A DNA stretch of 64,000 nt from Chryseobacterium turcicum (GTDB lineage: Bacteria; Bacteroidota; Bacteroidia; Flavobacteriales; Weeksellaceae): positions 1,778,001 through 1,842,000 of the forward strand of contig NZ_JAJNAY010000001.1 of the NCBI RefSeq assembly GCF_021010565.1. The letters run 5' to 3'. Positions 33,518 through 41,765 of this stretch are shown one piece after another. The position numbers were made by a program, and so were the translations under genes. Every line of letters begins with the position of its first letter. Positions within the stretch are counted from its first letter, which is position 1. Under the pieces are notes generated by a model. It worked only from the letters and a program-made list of their open reading frames with translations. It was not told the DNA's origin and searched no databases.

Positions 33518-33573
33518 TTTTAATAATTATCAATTGTAAATTTTAATAATACTGTATAGTTAATCATTAACAA

Positions 33574-34563
33574 TTAATCATTAATAATTGAGCGAAGCGA
33601 CTTCAGCGCTTTTCCTTCAAATAAACTTTCTTTCACTAAAGCCAAACAATCCTCATACGTCCCAAATTTCTTTGTGTGATGCAACGCAACCGCTGCATTG
33701 ACTAAAACAACTGCGTTTTGTGAGTCCGTGCCGTTTCCTTCCAATATATTTTTAAAAATTTGTGCCGTTTCTTCGATGGTTTCTCCAGCTTTTATATTTT
33801 CAGAATCAACGGATTTAAATCCTAAATCTTCTGCCGAATAAATGTTTTCACCGCTTTTTGTAATGATTTTGCTGTCTTGAGTAAGGCTTATTTCGTCGTA
33901 TCCATCCATTCCATGAACTAAAACAAAATCCTGATTTTCTTGCTGCAACAAATACTGATATATTCTTGCGATTTCCAGATTGTAAACTCCAATTACCGAA
34001 AATTGTGGTTTTGCTGGATTTACCAACGGACCAAGCAGATTGAAAAAAGTTCGTAAACCTAAGGATTTACGTAAAGCTCCGACAGATTGCAATGCAGGAT
34101 GAAAATAAGGAGCGTGAAGAAAACAAATATTTGCTTTTTCCAAATCTTGATTGAGTTCGTCTGAAGTTTTTTTGAACTGATAGCCTAAAGCTTCTAAAAC
34201 ATTCGATGAACCTGTAACCGTTGATGCTCCGTAGTTTCCGTGTTTGGTCACTTTTTGTCCTGTACCAGCAACTACAAAACTTGCCAAAGTAGAAATGTTG
34301 ATGGTATTTTTTCCGTCACCACCTGTTCCCACGATATCAATACTGCCATTGGTGTTCAAATTAACCGGAACAGCCATTTGAAGAAGTGCTTCTCTGAAAC
34401 CTTTCAATTCTTCTAAGGTAATATTTCGCATCAGAAAAATACTGATAAAAGCTGTGACTTCAGTTGCGTTAAATTTATTTTGAGCTATCTCAATCATAAT
34501 AGCTTTTGCCTGCGATTTTGACAAAGTGTGATGATTAAATAGGTATTCTAATATTTCTTTCAT
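33574..34563 (-). CDS. trpD: Anthranilate phosphoribosyltransferase
   Basis: A 329-residue enzyme that couples anthranilate to PRPP. Key motifs are GTGGDGKNT at 79-87 (pyrophosphate binding), KHGNYGASTVTGSS (anthranilate tunnel), a DGYDEI metal site and LNLLGPLVNP-like FNLLGPLVNPA. The gaps on both sides (33518-33573 and 34564-34637) contain AT-rich repeats of the ATTAACAATTAATCATTAAT type. Confidence 0.97.
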   Translation of the reverse strand: MKEILEYLFNHHTLSKSQAKAIMIEIAQNKFNATEVTAFISIFLMRNITLEELKGFREALLQMAVPVNLNTNGSIDIVGTGGDGKNTINISTLASFVVAGTGQKVTKHGNYGASTVTGSSNVLEALGYQFKKTSDELNQDLEKANICFLHAPYFHPALQSVGALRKSLGLRTFFNLLGPLVNPAKPQFSVIGVYNLEIARIYQYLLQQENQDFVLVHGMDGYDEISLTQDSKIITKSGENIYSAEDLGFKSVDSENIKAGETIEETAQIFKNILEGNGTDSQNAVVLVNAAVALHHTKKFGTYEDCLALVKESLFEGKALKSLRSIIND

Positions 34564-34645
34564 TTTTAGTTGTTAATGGTTAATTGTTAATGATTAATTT
34601 GATTGGTTTTTAGTCATTAACAATTAATAATTTATAATTAACCAT
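34564..34645. repeat. AT-rich inter-cistronic repeat (TTAATGATTAACAATTAA type)
   Basis: GTTAATGGTTAATTGTTAAT and its inverse at TCATTAACAATTAATAATTT lie in the trpG-trpD gap. Similar sequences fill 33560-33588 (trpD-trpC) and 29735-29765 (before the trpB end). Confidence 0.6.
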
Positions 34646-35249
34646 TGAGAAGAAAATTTTCAATAATTTTCTTTCCATCGGGTGTTAAAATACTTTCAGG
34701 GTGGTATTGAACGCCATGAACATCATATGTTTTGTGTTTCAGGCTCATAATCATTCCTTTGCTGTCTGTACTGGTAATTTCCAATTCATCAGGAAAGTTT
34801 TCAGGATTAACTGCCCAACTGTGATATCGCCCAACTTCTAAAGTCTGCGGTAAATCATTGAAAAGTTTATGCTCACTGATTTGAATTGCTTCCGTAGCAA
34901 CACCGTGATAAATTTCAGTGAGATTAATTAAACTTCCGCCAAACGCTTCTGCAATCGCTTGTTGCCCAAGACAAACGCCAAGAATAGATTTTGTAGGAGC
35001 ATATTTTTTAATTAAATCCAATAAAATTCCAGCTTCTTCAGGAATTCCTGGTCCTGGTGAAAGAATGATTTTGTCGTATTTCTCAATTTCTTCGAGTGAA
35101 ATTTCATCGTTTCGGTAAACATCAACCTTTTGATTTGTAATTTGCTCAATCATCTGAACGAGATTGTAGGTGAAGCTGTCGTAATTATCAAATACCAAAA
35201 TTTTTGTTGTTGGTTGTTGGTTGTTAGTTGAGGGTTTTATATTTGTCAT
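34638..35249 (-). CDS. trpG: Anthranilate synthase glutaminase component
   Basis: A 203-residue class I glutamine amidotransferase that supplies ammonia to TrpE. The triad is visible: Cys93 in GVCLGQQAIAEAFGG, and His183 and Glu185 in GVQYHPESILT. The conserved start KILVFDNYDSFTYNL begins at residue 16; the first 15 residues (NIKPSTNNQQPTT) come from the short repeat also seen in trpF. It may also serve folate synthesis (pabA role), since no second copy is in the window. Confidence 0.95.
   Translation of the reverse strand: MTNIKPSTNNQQPTTKILVFDNYDSFTYNLVQMIEQITNQKVDVYRNDEISLEEIEKYDKIILSPGPGIPEEAGILLDLIKKYAPTKSILGVCLGQQAIAEAFGGSLINLTEIYHGVATEAIQISEHKLFNDLPQTLEVGRYHSWAVNPENFPDELEITSTDSKGMIMSLKHKTYDVHGVQYHPESILTPDGKKIIENFLLNG
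35204..35236. repeat. Low-complexity repeat at the trpG start
   Basis: TTGTTGTTGGTTGTTGGTTG, then TTAGTTGAGGG, encodes PSTNNQQPTT before the conserved TrpG core. It is the same unit as in trpF. Confidence 0.75.
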
Positions 35250-35264
35250 TTTGTTTATATTTTT

Positions 35265-35310
35265 AATTGGATTTTATCCAATTCTATGTTAAATCGTCCT
35301 TTCAGGACTC
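35265..35310 (+). repeat. REP element copy between trpE and trpG
   Basis: A perfect small hairpin AATTGGATTTTATCCAATT is followed by TTAAATCGTCCTTTCAGGAC. It belongs to the RAYT-linked family. Confidence 0.85.
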
Positions 35311-35359
35311 ATTATTATCTGTTTCTTGATTTTTATGAGCTAAATTTTCTATTTATAAC

Positions 35360-35484
35360 AAAATTGCGACCCGGCTTGAGCGGAAATCCTTTTTGTTATT
35401 GCGATTGCTGAAAAATTCCAAAGATTGTTTCATTTTGTTCGCAATGACAAAAAGATTGGCAGCGGAAGACGGAAATTGTCGCCA
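35360..35484 (+). repeat. Dispersed repeat R2, copy between trpE and trpG
   Basis: AAATTGCGACCCGGCTTGAG at the start and GGAAATTGTCGCCAT at the end match the copy at 29571-29730; the inner part differs (contains GTTATTGCGATTGCTG and CGCAATGAC as an inverted pair). Confidence 0.7.
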
Positions 35485-35492
35485 TGAAAATT

Positions 35493-36911
35493 TTAAACTA
35501 ATTTCTCCGCTTTTTCAACCGCTTTTTTGAGGGCATTCAATTTATTGTTAACTTCTTCCAGCTCGTTTTGAGGAATTGATTTTGCAACAATGCCTGCTCC
35601 TGCCTGATAAAATAAAGTATTGTTTTTACTAAGAAATGTTCGAATCATAATGGCTTGATTACAATCTCCATTCAGACCAATCATTCCGATACAACCGCCG
35701 TAATAACCACGCGAATCTTTTTCGTATTCATCGATAAGCTGAAGGGCTTTATATTTTGGTGCGCCGCTTAAAGTTCCTTGTGGAAATGTTGCAGAAACCA
35801 ATTCAAAAGGATTGGCGTTTTCTTCCAAATCTGCGGTCACTTCACTCACCATGTGAATAACGTGAGAGAAAAACTGGATTTCTTTAAGTTTGGTAACCGT
35901 CACATTTTTACCTTTTTTTCCTAAATCGTTTCGGGCTAAATCGACCAACATGGTATGTTCTGCATTTTCTTTAGGGTCTTTCTTTAAAGCTTCTGCAGAT
36001 TGTAAATCGGTTTCGAAATCCCCACTTCTTTTAAAAGTTCCTGCGATAGGATGAATGATTGCTTTATCGTTTTTAATAATTAATTGACTTTCAGGGCTTG
36101 AGCCAAATAATTTGTAATTTCCATAATCGAAAAAGAATAAATAAGGAGATGGATTGATGTTTCTCAACGCACGATATACATTAAACTCGTCTCCTTTAAA
36201 TTTTTGCTCAAATCTTCTGCTTAAAACCAATTGAAATACATCACCTCTTTTGCAGTGTTTATGGGCTTTGTCTACCAGTTCCAGATATTCTGCATCGTTA
36301 AGATTTGAAGTTTCATAACCGTCTTTTTCAAATGGATAAACGAGGGTGTTTTTATTTTTGATTAAATCCTGTAATAAGCGCATTTCAGACTTTACGCCAT
36401 CAATTTTATTTTCGATAAGATGCATCTCGTCATTAAAATGATTAATAGCAATGACATATTGGTACAATCTGTAACGAAGAATAGGGATTTCAACTTCTTT
36501 GCTTTGAGGTTTGAATTTGATATTTTCAAAAAACGGAACCGCTTCAAAACTAGTATATCCAAAAAGACTTTGCGCCGTTTTTTCTATTTTGTCATCTGTT
36601 TTTTCACAAACAAAAACTTTTGAAAACTCATTAAGCAATTGAGTAACTTCAATGTTTTCTAAAGATTTTTTCTCCGGATTTTCATTGGGAAATTTAATTT
36701 CATACTCGTGGTAATTTTTTATTTCAATTCCGGCAATAGCGTTTATAGCGATGAAAGAAAAGTTGTTGTCGATACTTTTTGCGTCTGAACTTTCAAGCAA
36801 AATGGTATCGCGAAATTTATCTCTTATCTGCAAATAAATATTCATAGGAGTCTGTAAATCACCTAGTGTTTTTTTTGAAGTGGTTTTTATATGGATGGTA
36901 TTGTTAAACAT
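35493..36911 (-). CDS. trpE: Anthranilate synthase component I
   Basis: A 472-residue chorismate-utilising enzyme, first step of the pathway. The tryptophan feedback-site motif LLESS is at 38-42. The catalytic domain has LVLSRRFE, YLFFFDYGNYKLFGSSPE, PIAGTFKR, HTMLVDLARNDLG, GTLSGAPK and IRTFLS. It is the first structural gene of the operon and is preceded by an attenuator, so it is probably controlled both by feedback inhibition and by attenuation. Confidence 0.97.
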   Translation of the reverse strand: MFNNTIHIKTTSKKTLGDLQTPMNIYLQIRDKFRDTILLESSDAKSIDNNFSFIAINAIAGIEIKNYHEYEIKFPNENPEKKSLENIEVTQLLNEFSKVFVCEKTDDKIEKTAQSLFGYTSFEAVPFFENIKFKPQSKEVEIPILRYRLYQYVIAINHFNDEMHLIENKIDGVKSEMRLLQDLIKNKNTLVYPFEKDGYETSNLNDAEYLELVDKAHKHCKRGDVFQLVLSRRFEQKFKGDEFNVYRALRNINPSPYLFFFDYGNYKLFGSSPESQLIIKNDKAIIHPIAGTFKRSGDFETDLQSAEALKKDPKENAEHTMLVDLARNDLGKKGKNVTVTKLKEIQFFSHVIHMVSEVTADLEENANPFELVSATFPQGTLSGAPKYKALQLIDEYEKDSRGYYGGCIGMIGLNGDCNQAIMIRTFLSKNNTLFYQAGAGIVAKSIPQNELEEVNNKLNALKKAVEKAEKLV

Positions 36912-36937
36912 TTTTATAATTTTTTTAAAATTTGGAA

Positions 36938-36971
36938 CAAAAAAAAGACTTCAACGCAATCGTCAAAGTCT
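36938..36971 (-). terminator. trp attenuator (3:4 terminator hairpin)
   Basis: On the minus-strand transcript, AGACUUUGACG and CGUUGAAGUCU form an 11-bp stem (two wobble pairs) with a 4-base loop and a run of eight U, 35 nt after the leader peptide stop and 26 nt before trpE. Its 5' arm can instead pair with CGUCGGGUCU inside the leader ORF (37028-37037), which would be the antiterminator. Confidence 0.88.
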
Positions 36972-37005
36972 CTGTATGTTTTTCTATAGAATTCTAGTTG
37001 TAATT

Positions 37006-37083
37006 TTAACAACACGACAATAGCATCAGACCCGACGAAGAGTTTGAGTGCCACCACCAATTTTTGTTGTTAGAAATAATCAT
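37006..37083 (-). CDS. trpL: trp leader peptide (25 residues, WWW)
   Basis: ATG at 37081-37083 and TAA at 37006-37008 give MIISNNKNWWWHSNSSSGLM, then LLSCC. Three consecutive Trp codons lie at residues 9-11. Directly downstream is an attenuator hairpin and then trpE. This is the classical arrangement for ribosome-mediated attenuation: with scarce charged tRNA-Trp the ribosome stalls on the WWW codons, frees the antiterminator segment (37028-37037) and allows read-through. There is no Shine-Dalgarno site, as expected in this phylum. Confidence 0.88.
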   Translation of the reverse strand: MIISNNKNWWWHSNSSSGLMLLSCC

Positions 37084-37219
37084 GGTACAAATGTAGAAAA
37101 TTTTTTATTATCAAAAACAAGAAAAATTAAAAAGCTGAAATTTATTTTCATTTCTGTGGAATCAGTTTAAATATGATTTAATATAGCTGCAAATCTCACA
37201 TTTAAAACTTTATTTTTTA

Positions 37220-37227
37220 TATTTTTG
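37220..37227 (+). promoter_or_regulatory. Candidate -7 box before the small lipoprotein operon
   Basis: TATTTTTG matches the flavobacterial TAnnTTTG box, 19 bp before the start at 37247. No clear -33 TTG is visible. Confidence 0.55.
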
Positions 37228-37246
37228 TGACCAAATTAGAAAAGCA

Positions 37247-37459
37247 ATGAAAAAAGTATTAGCAATCGTATTCTTAGGAAGTTTAGTAGCAGTAAGCTGT
37301 TCAAAAAAAGCAGATAAATCTTTACAAGACAGCAATATTATGCTAGAAGAGCCTGCAGCAACTACTGTTGTAGATTCTACAGCTAAGAAAACAGATTCTA
37401 CACCGGCTCCGGCTGCAACGCCTGCACCTGCAACAACAGATTCTACAGCAACAAAATAA
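37247..37459 (+). CDS. Small Ala/Pro/Thr-rich lipoprotein
   Basis: A 70-residue protein with a type II signal peptide (lipobox VAVSC, Cys18) and a low-complexity mature part (PAATTVVDSTAKKTDSTPAP and similar), probably a flexible periplasmic tether. The stop codon overlaps the start of the cytochrome gene (TAATG), so the two are translationally coupled. The minus-strand ORF over it is a shadow of the repetitive sequence. Confidence 0.8.
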   Translation: MKKVLAIVFLGSLVAVSCSKKADKSLQDSNIMLEEPAATTVVDSTAKKTDSTPAPAATPAPATTDSTATK

Positions 37460-37827
37460 TGAAACAACTGTTTTTAACAGGAGTTTTAAGCTTATTTATT
37501 GTTTCCTGTTCTAAAAAAGAAGATTCTCAAACTCTATCAACAGATTCTACAGATATTTCAACGCCTGTACCTACTAATGTTTCAGGAAAAGATTTAATAG
37601 AAGCTTCTGATTGTATGGCTTGTCATAATGCTGTGGAAAGAACGATAGGACCATCTTATAAAGAAATTGCCGAAAAATATTCTGAAAAAGATATTGAAAC
37701 GCTGGCTTCAAAAATTATTGAAGGCGGAAGTGGAGTATGGGGAAGTGTTCCTATGCAGCCTCACTCGCAAATTTCTAAAGATGATGCCAAAAAAATGGTA
37801 GAATATATTCTAAGTCAGAAGAAATAG
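37459..37827 (+). CDS. Lipoprotein c-type cytochrome
   Basis: A 122-residue protein with a lipobox (FIVSC, Cys17), a Ser/Thr/Pro-rich linker and a small cytochrome c domain (about 45-120). It has heme attachment CMACH at about 52-56 and the probable distal Met ligand in SVPMQPHSQI. This form corresponds to class I c551/c552-type electron carriers anchored to a membrane in the periplasm. It is coupled to the preceding lipoprotein gene and followed after 3 bp by rlmF. Confidence 0.9.
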   Translation: MKQLFLTGVLSLFIVSCSKKEDSQTLSTDSTDISTPVPTNVSGKDLIEASDCMACHNAVERTIGPSYKEIAEKYSEKDIETLASKIIEGGSGVWGSVPMQPHSQISKDDAKKMVEYILSQKK

Positions 37828-37830
37828 TTC

Positions 37831-38754
37831 ATGACCGAAAAATCAACTCTGCACCCAAGAAATCTGCACCGAAATCCTTATGATTTTGATTTGCTGGTTT
37901 CTTGTGTGCCAGAATTGAAACATTATGTTTTTACCAATTCTTATGGTACACCAACCATTAATTTCAGCATTCCTAAAGCGGTAAAATTGCTTAACAAAGC
38001 TTTGCTGGAGCATTTTTATAGTATTAAAAACTGGGATATTCCAGACGAGAATCTTTGTCCGCCAATTCCTGGGCGTGCAGATTACATTCATTATCTCGCA
38101 GATTTGCTAGGTGAAAATTCCAAAGAAATTCCGAAAGGTGTATCGGTAAAAGGTTTGGATATTGGTACAGGTGCCAATTTGGTGTATCCTTTACTAGCGC
38201 ATCAATCTTACGGTTGGAAAATGTTGGGAACCGATGTTAATCAGAAATCTTTAGACAATGCTCAGAAGATTTTAAATGAAAATCCTGATTTTTCTGAAAA
38301 TATTCAGTTAAAATTTCAATCGGATTCCAATTTTATATTCAAAAATATTCTCTCTCCTGAAGATAGATTCTCATTCTCGATGTGCAATCCGCCTTTTCAC
38401 GATTCTGAAGAATCTGCAATAAAAGGGAATCTTAGGAAGACAAGAAATCTTAAAAAAACGAAGCTTCCAAAAGCTAATCTCAATTTCGGCGGACAACAAT
38501 CTGAGTTGTGGTGCGAAGGTGGCGAATTATCTTTTATCTCAAAGATGATTACGGAAAGCACTTCGTATTCCTCACAAATTTTATGGTTTACGTGCCTCGT
38601 TTCTAAACAAGAAAATTTGTATAAATTGACTTCCCTTTTGAAAAAAATAAAAACGGTCGAGGTGAAAACGATAGATATGGCTCAAGGTCAGAAAATCAGC
38701 AGAATCTTAGCGTGGACTTTTGTTCCCAAGGAAAATAGGAAAGATTGGTTTTAA
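37831..38754 (+). CDS. rlmF: 23S rRNA (adenine-1618-N6)-methyltransferase
   Basis: A 307-residue DUF890/RlmF-type methyltransferase. It has the SAM-binding region GLDIGTGANLVYPLL (about 110-124), NDxN-type acidic residue in GTDVNQKSLDNA and the catalytic CNPPFHDS (about 189-196). It opens with LHPRNLHRNPYDFDLL, as is typical of RlmF. It begins 3 bp after the cytochrome stop, so it is likely co-transcribed with an unrelated membrane electron carrier. Confidence 0.94.
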   Translation: MTEKSTLHPRNLHRNPYDFDLLVSCVPELKHYVFTNSYGTPTINFSIPKAVKLLNKALLEHFYSIKNWDIPDENLCPPIPGRADYIHYLADLLGENSKEIPKGVSVKGLDIGTGANLVYPLLAHQSYGWKMLGTDVNQKSLDNAQKILNENPDFSENIQLKFQSDSNFIFKNILSPEDRFSFSMCNPPFHDSEESAIKGNLRKTRNLKKTKLPKANLNFGGQQSELWCEGGELSFISKMITESTSYSSQILWFTCLVSKQENLYKLTSLLKKIKTVEVKTIDMAQGQKISRILAWTFVPKENRKDWF

Positions 38755-38792
38755 AATTTGCCGAACCATTTCTTTAGGTTTGGGCAGCTTAA

Positions 38793-38910
38793 TCCGCCTG
38801 TAGTTTATCCTGAGCTTGTCGAAGGGCTCCCGCTTTTTATTTTGTTGCTTTCGACTCCGCTCAACCAACAAAATAAAAGAGCTCCGCTCAAGTCGGGCTG
38901 CAATTTTGGT
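38793..38910 (-). repeat. Dispersed repeat R2, inverted copy before lysS
   Basis: Read on the minus strand it gives CAAAATTGCAGCCCGACTTG, AGCGGAGCTC, a stem of CTTTTATTTTGTTG type with its inverse, then GCCCTTCGACAAGCTCAGGA and AAACTACAGGCGG. It fills the middle of the 333-bp gap 38755-39087. Confidence 0.75.
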
Positions 38911-39056
38911 ATCATAAACTAGTCTTTAGCAAGATTAGAAGGCTTTTGTTTTGTGAACTTTAAAAGAGAAACATACTCAACTTCAATTCAATATGAAACT
39001 TTTGTTACTTTTATGGTTAAAACAAAATTCCAGTTTCATAAACGTTTAAAATTCAC

Positions 39057-39064
39057 TATTTTTG
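39057..39064 (+). promoter_or_regulatory. Candidate lysS -7 box
   Basis: TATTTTTG fits TAnnTTTG and lies 23 bp before the lysS start codon. Confidence 0.6.
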
Positions 39065-39087
39065 CAATTCGAAAAAATTGAATTACA

Positions 39088-40785
39088 ATGCAATTATCAG
39101 AACAGGAAATCATTAGAAGAGAAAAGCTGAATAAGCTTGTTGAAATGGGAATCAACGCATTCCCAGCGGAAGAATACACGATTACAGATACTACAGAATC
39201 TATAAAACAGGATTTTTCTGAAAGTAAACAGGTGAAGATTGCAGGTAGATTGATGTCCCGTAGAATTCAAGGGAAGGCTTCTTTTGCTGAATTGCAGGAT
39301 TCTACAGGAAGAATTCAGGTTTATTTTAACAGAGATGAAATTTGTACAGGTGAAGATAAAACTTTATACAATGAGGTTTACAAGCACCTTTTAGATATTG
39401 GAGATATTATCGGTATTGAAGGAGAATTATTCACCACTCAGGTTGGTGAAAAGACAGTTTTAGTAAAAAACTTTACCCTTTTAACGAAATCTCTTCGCCC
39501 GCTTCCGTTGCCAAAAGTAGATGCTGAAGGTAATACACACGACGGTTTTACAGACCCAGAAATGCGTTACAGACAGCGTTATGCGGATTTGGTGGTGAAT
39601 CCTCATGTGAAAGAAATTTTCATGAAAAGAACAAAATTGTTCACCGCTATGAGGAATTTCTTTAATGACGCAGGATATTTTGAAGTAGAAACTCCGGTTT
39701 TACAATCTATTCCTGGGGGAGCAGCAGCACGTCCTTTTATCACGCATCATAATGCTTTAGATATTCCATTATATCTAAGAATTGCAAACGAATTATATCT
39801 TAAAAGATTAATCGTTGGTGGTTTTGACGGTGTTTATGAATTCTCAAAAAACTTCAGAAATGAAGGGATGGACAGAACGCATAACCCAGAATTTACAGCG
39901 ATGGAAATCTATGTAGCTTACAAAGATTACAACTGGATGATGGATTTTACTGAGAAATTATTAGAATTCTGTGCAATGCAGGTTAATGGAGCTTCGGAAT
40001 CTACTTTTGGAGAACATACCATCAGCTGGAAAGCACCTTATCCAAGAGTTTCTATGACAGAAGCTATTCAAAAATATACAGGTTTTGATATTACAGGAAA
40101 GTCTGAACAAGAATTATTTGACTTTGCAAAATCTATCGGAATTGATGTGAACGAAACGATGGGTAAAGGAAAATTAATCGATGAAATATTTGGTGAAAAA
40201 TGTGAAGGAAACTTCATTCAGCCAACTTTTATCACAGATTATCCGGTAGAAATGTCGCCTTTAACCAAAAAGCACAGAAGTCAGGAAGGTCTGACAGAAC
40301 GTTTTGAATTAATGGTTTGTGGTAAAGAAATTGCAAATGCATATTCTGAGCTGAATGACCCAATTGACCAAAGAGCACGTTTCGAAGACCAGTTGAAATT
40401 GGCTGAAAAAGGTGATGATGAAGCAACAGGATTTATCGATGAAGATTTCTTAAGAGCTCTAGAATATGGGATGCCACCAACGTCAGGTTTAGGAATCGGT
40501 ATGGATAGATTGATTATGTTCTTAACCAATAATCCATCTATTCAGGAGGTATTATTCTTCCCTCAAATGAAGCCTGAAAAAGCAGTGCCTCAAATCGAAT
40601 TGGGAGAAGATGAAAAAATAATTCTTGAAATTCTGAAATCAGGAGAGCAGATTGCTTTGACAGAAGTAAAAACTTTAAGTAAATTATCTGGTAAAAAGTG
40701 GGACAAGGCTTCTAAAACTTTAACCAAAGGAAACTTGGTGAAAGTGGAGAAGATTGACGAGGTAGTTTTGATGAAATTGGCTTAA
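39088..40785 (+). CDS. lysS: Lysyl-tRNA synthetase, class II
   Basis: A 565-residue enzyme charging tRNA-Lys. The OB-fold anticodon domain is at about 45-150 (VKIAGRLMSRRIQGKASFAE). The class II core has motif 2 (FRNEGMDRTHNPEFTAMEIY) and motif 3 (GLGIGMDRLIMFLTN, about 470-484). After the usual end near FFPQMKPEK there are ~65 extra residues (IELGEDEKIILEILKSGEQI to VLMKLA) that look like a winged-helix domain, a feature I associate with Bacteroidota LysS. It is monocistronic with its own terminator. Confidence 0.97.
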   Translation: MQLSEQEIIRREKLNKLVEMGINAFPAEEYTITDTTESIKQDFSESKQVKIAGRLMSRRIQGKASFAELQDSTGRIQVYFNRDEICTGEDKTLYNEVYKHLLDIGDIIGIEGELFTTQVGEKTVLVKNFTLLTKSLRPLPLPKVDAEGNTHDGFTDPEMRYRQRYADLVVNPHVKEIFMKRTKLFTAMRNFFNDAGYFEVETPVLQSIPGGAAARPFITHHNALDIPLYLRIANELYLKRLIVGGFDGVYEFSKNFRNEGMDRTHNPEFTAMEIYVAYKDYNWMMDFTEKLLEFCAMQVNGASESTFGEHTISWKAPYPRVSMTEAIQKYTGFDITGKSEQELFDFAKSIGIDVNETMGKGKLIDEIFGEKCEGNFIQPTFITDYPVEMSPLTKKHRSQEGLTERFELMVCGKEIANAYSELNDPIDQRARFEDQLKLAEKGDDEATGFIDEDFLRALEYGMPPTSGLGIGMDRLIMFLTNNPSIQEVLFFPQMKPEKAVPQIELGEDEKIILEILKSGEQIALTEVKTLSKLSGKKWDKASKTLTKGNLVKVEKIDEVVLMKLA

Positions 40786-40812
40786 GCTTAATTATCAAAG
40801 AAAATTATATTT

Positions 40813-40844
40813 AAATTCCTGAAATTATTTTCAGGAATTTTTTG
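40813..40844 (+). terminator. lysS terminator
   Basis: The stem AAATTCCTGAAA/TTTCAGGAATTT is followed by T residues. Confidence 0.85.
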
Positions 40845-40899
40845 TTTTATTAAACAATAATTAAATATTTTTCCGTTTTTAAAGAAAACTCAAAATCTG

Positions 40900-41718
40900 A
40901 TGAAATACTTCATTTTCTTCTTTTTAATTTCAGCAGGATTGAATGCACAAATGATGACTTCTGTTTATTTTGAGCACAAGTCTTATGAATTAAATCCTGA
41001 GTCTAAGAAAAAACTGGATAGTTTAGCACAATTGAAAACCAGCTTAAAATTCAAAATTTTTGGAAATTGTGACTCTTCCGGAACGAATGAATACAATAAT
41101 AAGCTTTCAGAAGACCGTGCAAATATAGTTCGTCATTATCTTCAGAATAAAATTTCAGAAAATATCCAGTTAATCAGTGTTATTGGTTTGGGAGAAGCAA
41201 AGCAAATCAATGACAACAGTACCGATGAATTGAGTGGGAAGAACCGTAGAGTAGATGTTTTTATTGAAAACGCTTTTGCTCCAGGAGAGAAAATTTCAAG
41301 AAATGCTTTACCTAATTTTTTAAGTACGGAAATTTCTCAGATGAAAGTAAAAGATACTTTTGCGCTTCCGAATGTCAATTTTGTTGGTGGTCGTCATGTT
41401 TGGCTTCCGAAAGGACAATCTGAAATTGTAAAACTTTTAAAAATACTGAAAGAAAATCCTAGATTAGAAATCGAATTGCAAGGACATATTTGCTGCGATT
41501 ACGAAAATTTTGATGGGGAAGATTTAGATTTAAAAACATTCAATCTTTCGTTTACCCGAGCCAACGCAATCAAAGAATTTCTAGTGAAAAACGGAATAGA
41601 TTCCAATAGAATTATAGCGAGAGGGCTCGGTCATCTTAATCCTGTAGCATATCCCGAAGAAACAGAATTAGATAAAACTAAAAACCGAAGAGTTGAAGTG
41701 GTTTTAATTAAAAAATAA
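40900..41718 (+). CDS. Exported protein with two OmpA-like domains
   Basis: A 272-residue protein with a signal peptide (1-16, GLNAQ). It contains two consecutive OmpA C-terminal domains. The first is at about 20-125 (YFEHKSYELNPESKKKLDSL, GNCDSSGTNEYNNKLSEDRA, GKNRRVDVFIE). The second is at about 160-272 (LPKGQSEIVKLLKILKENP, LQGHICCD, LSFTRANAIKEFLVKNGID, NRRVEVVLIK). Such domains bind peptidoglycan through diaminopimelate. With no beta-barrel it is probably a periplasmic protein linking cell wall and envelope. A single gene. Confidence 0.88.
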   Translation: MKYFIFFFLISAGLNAQMMTSVYFEHKSYELNPESKKKLDSLAQLKTSLKFKIFGNCDSSGTNEYNNKLSEDRANIVRHYLQNKISENIQLISVIGLGEAKQINDNSTDELSGKNRRVDVFIENAFAPGEKISRNALPNFLSTEISQMKVKDTFALPNVNFVGGRHVWLPKGQSEIVKLLKILKENPRLEIELQGHICCDYENFDGEDLDLKTFNLSFTRANAIKEFLVKNGIDSNRIIARGLGHLNPVAYPEETELDKTKNRRVEVVLIKK

Positions 41719-41765
41719 TGCTCTGATTGGGTAACTAATTATTTTTATAGGTCATATTTTTTAAT

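Noticed and set aside
36912..37100. T-box or TRAP control of trp
   Set aside because: No T-box sequence or NAG-triplet series is seen; the WWW leader peptide and mutually exclusive stems explain the region better.
37210..37467. Minus-strand ORF rich in Val/Ala/Gly opposite the small lipoprotein
   Set aside because: A mirror of the low-complexity lipoprotein sequence; no sign of selection.
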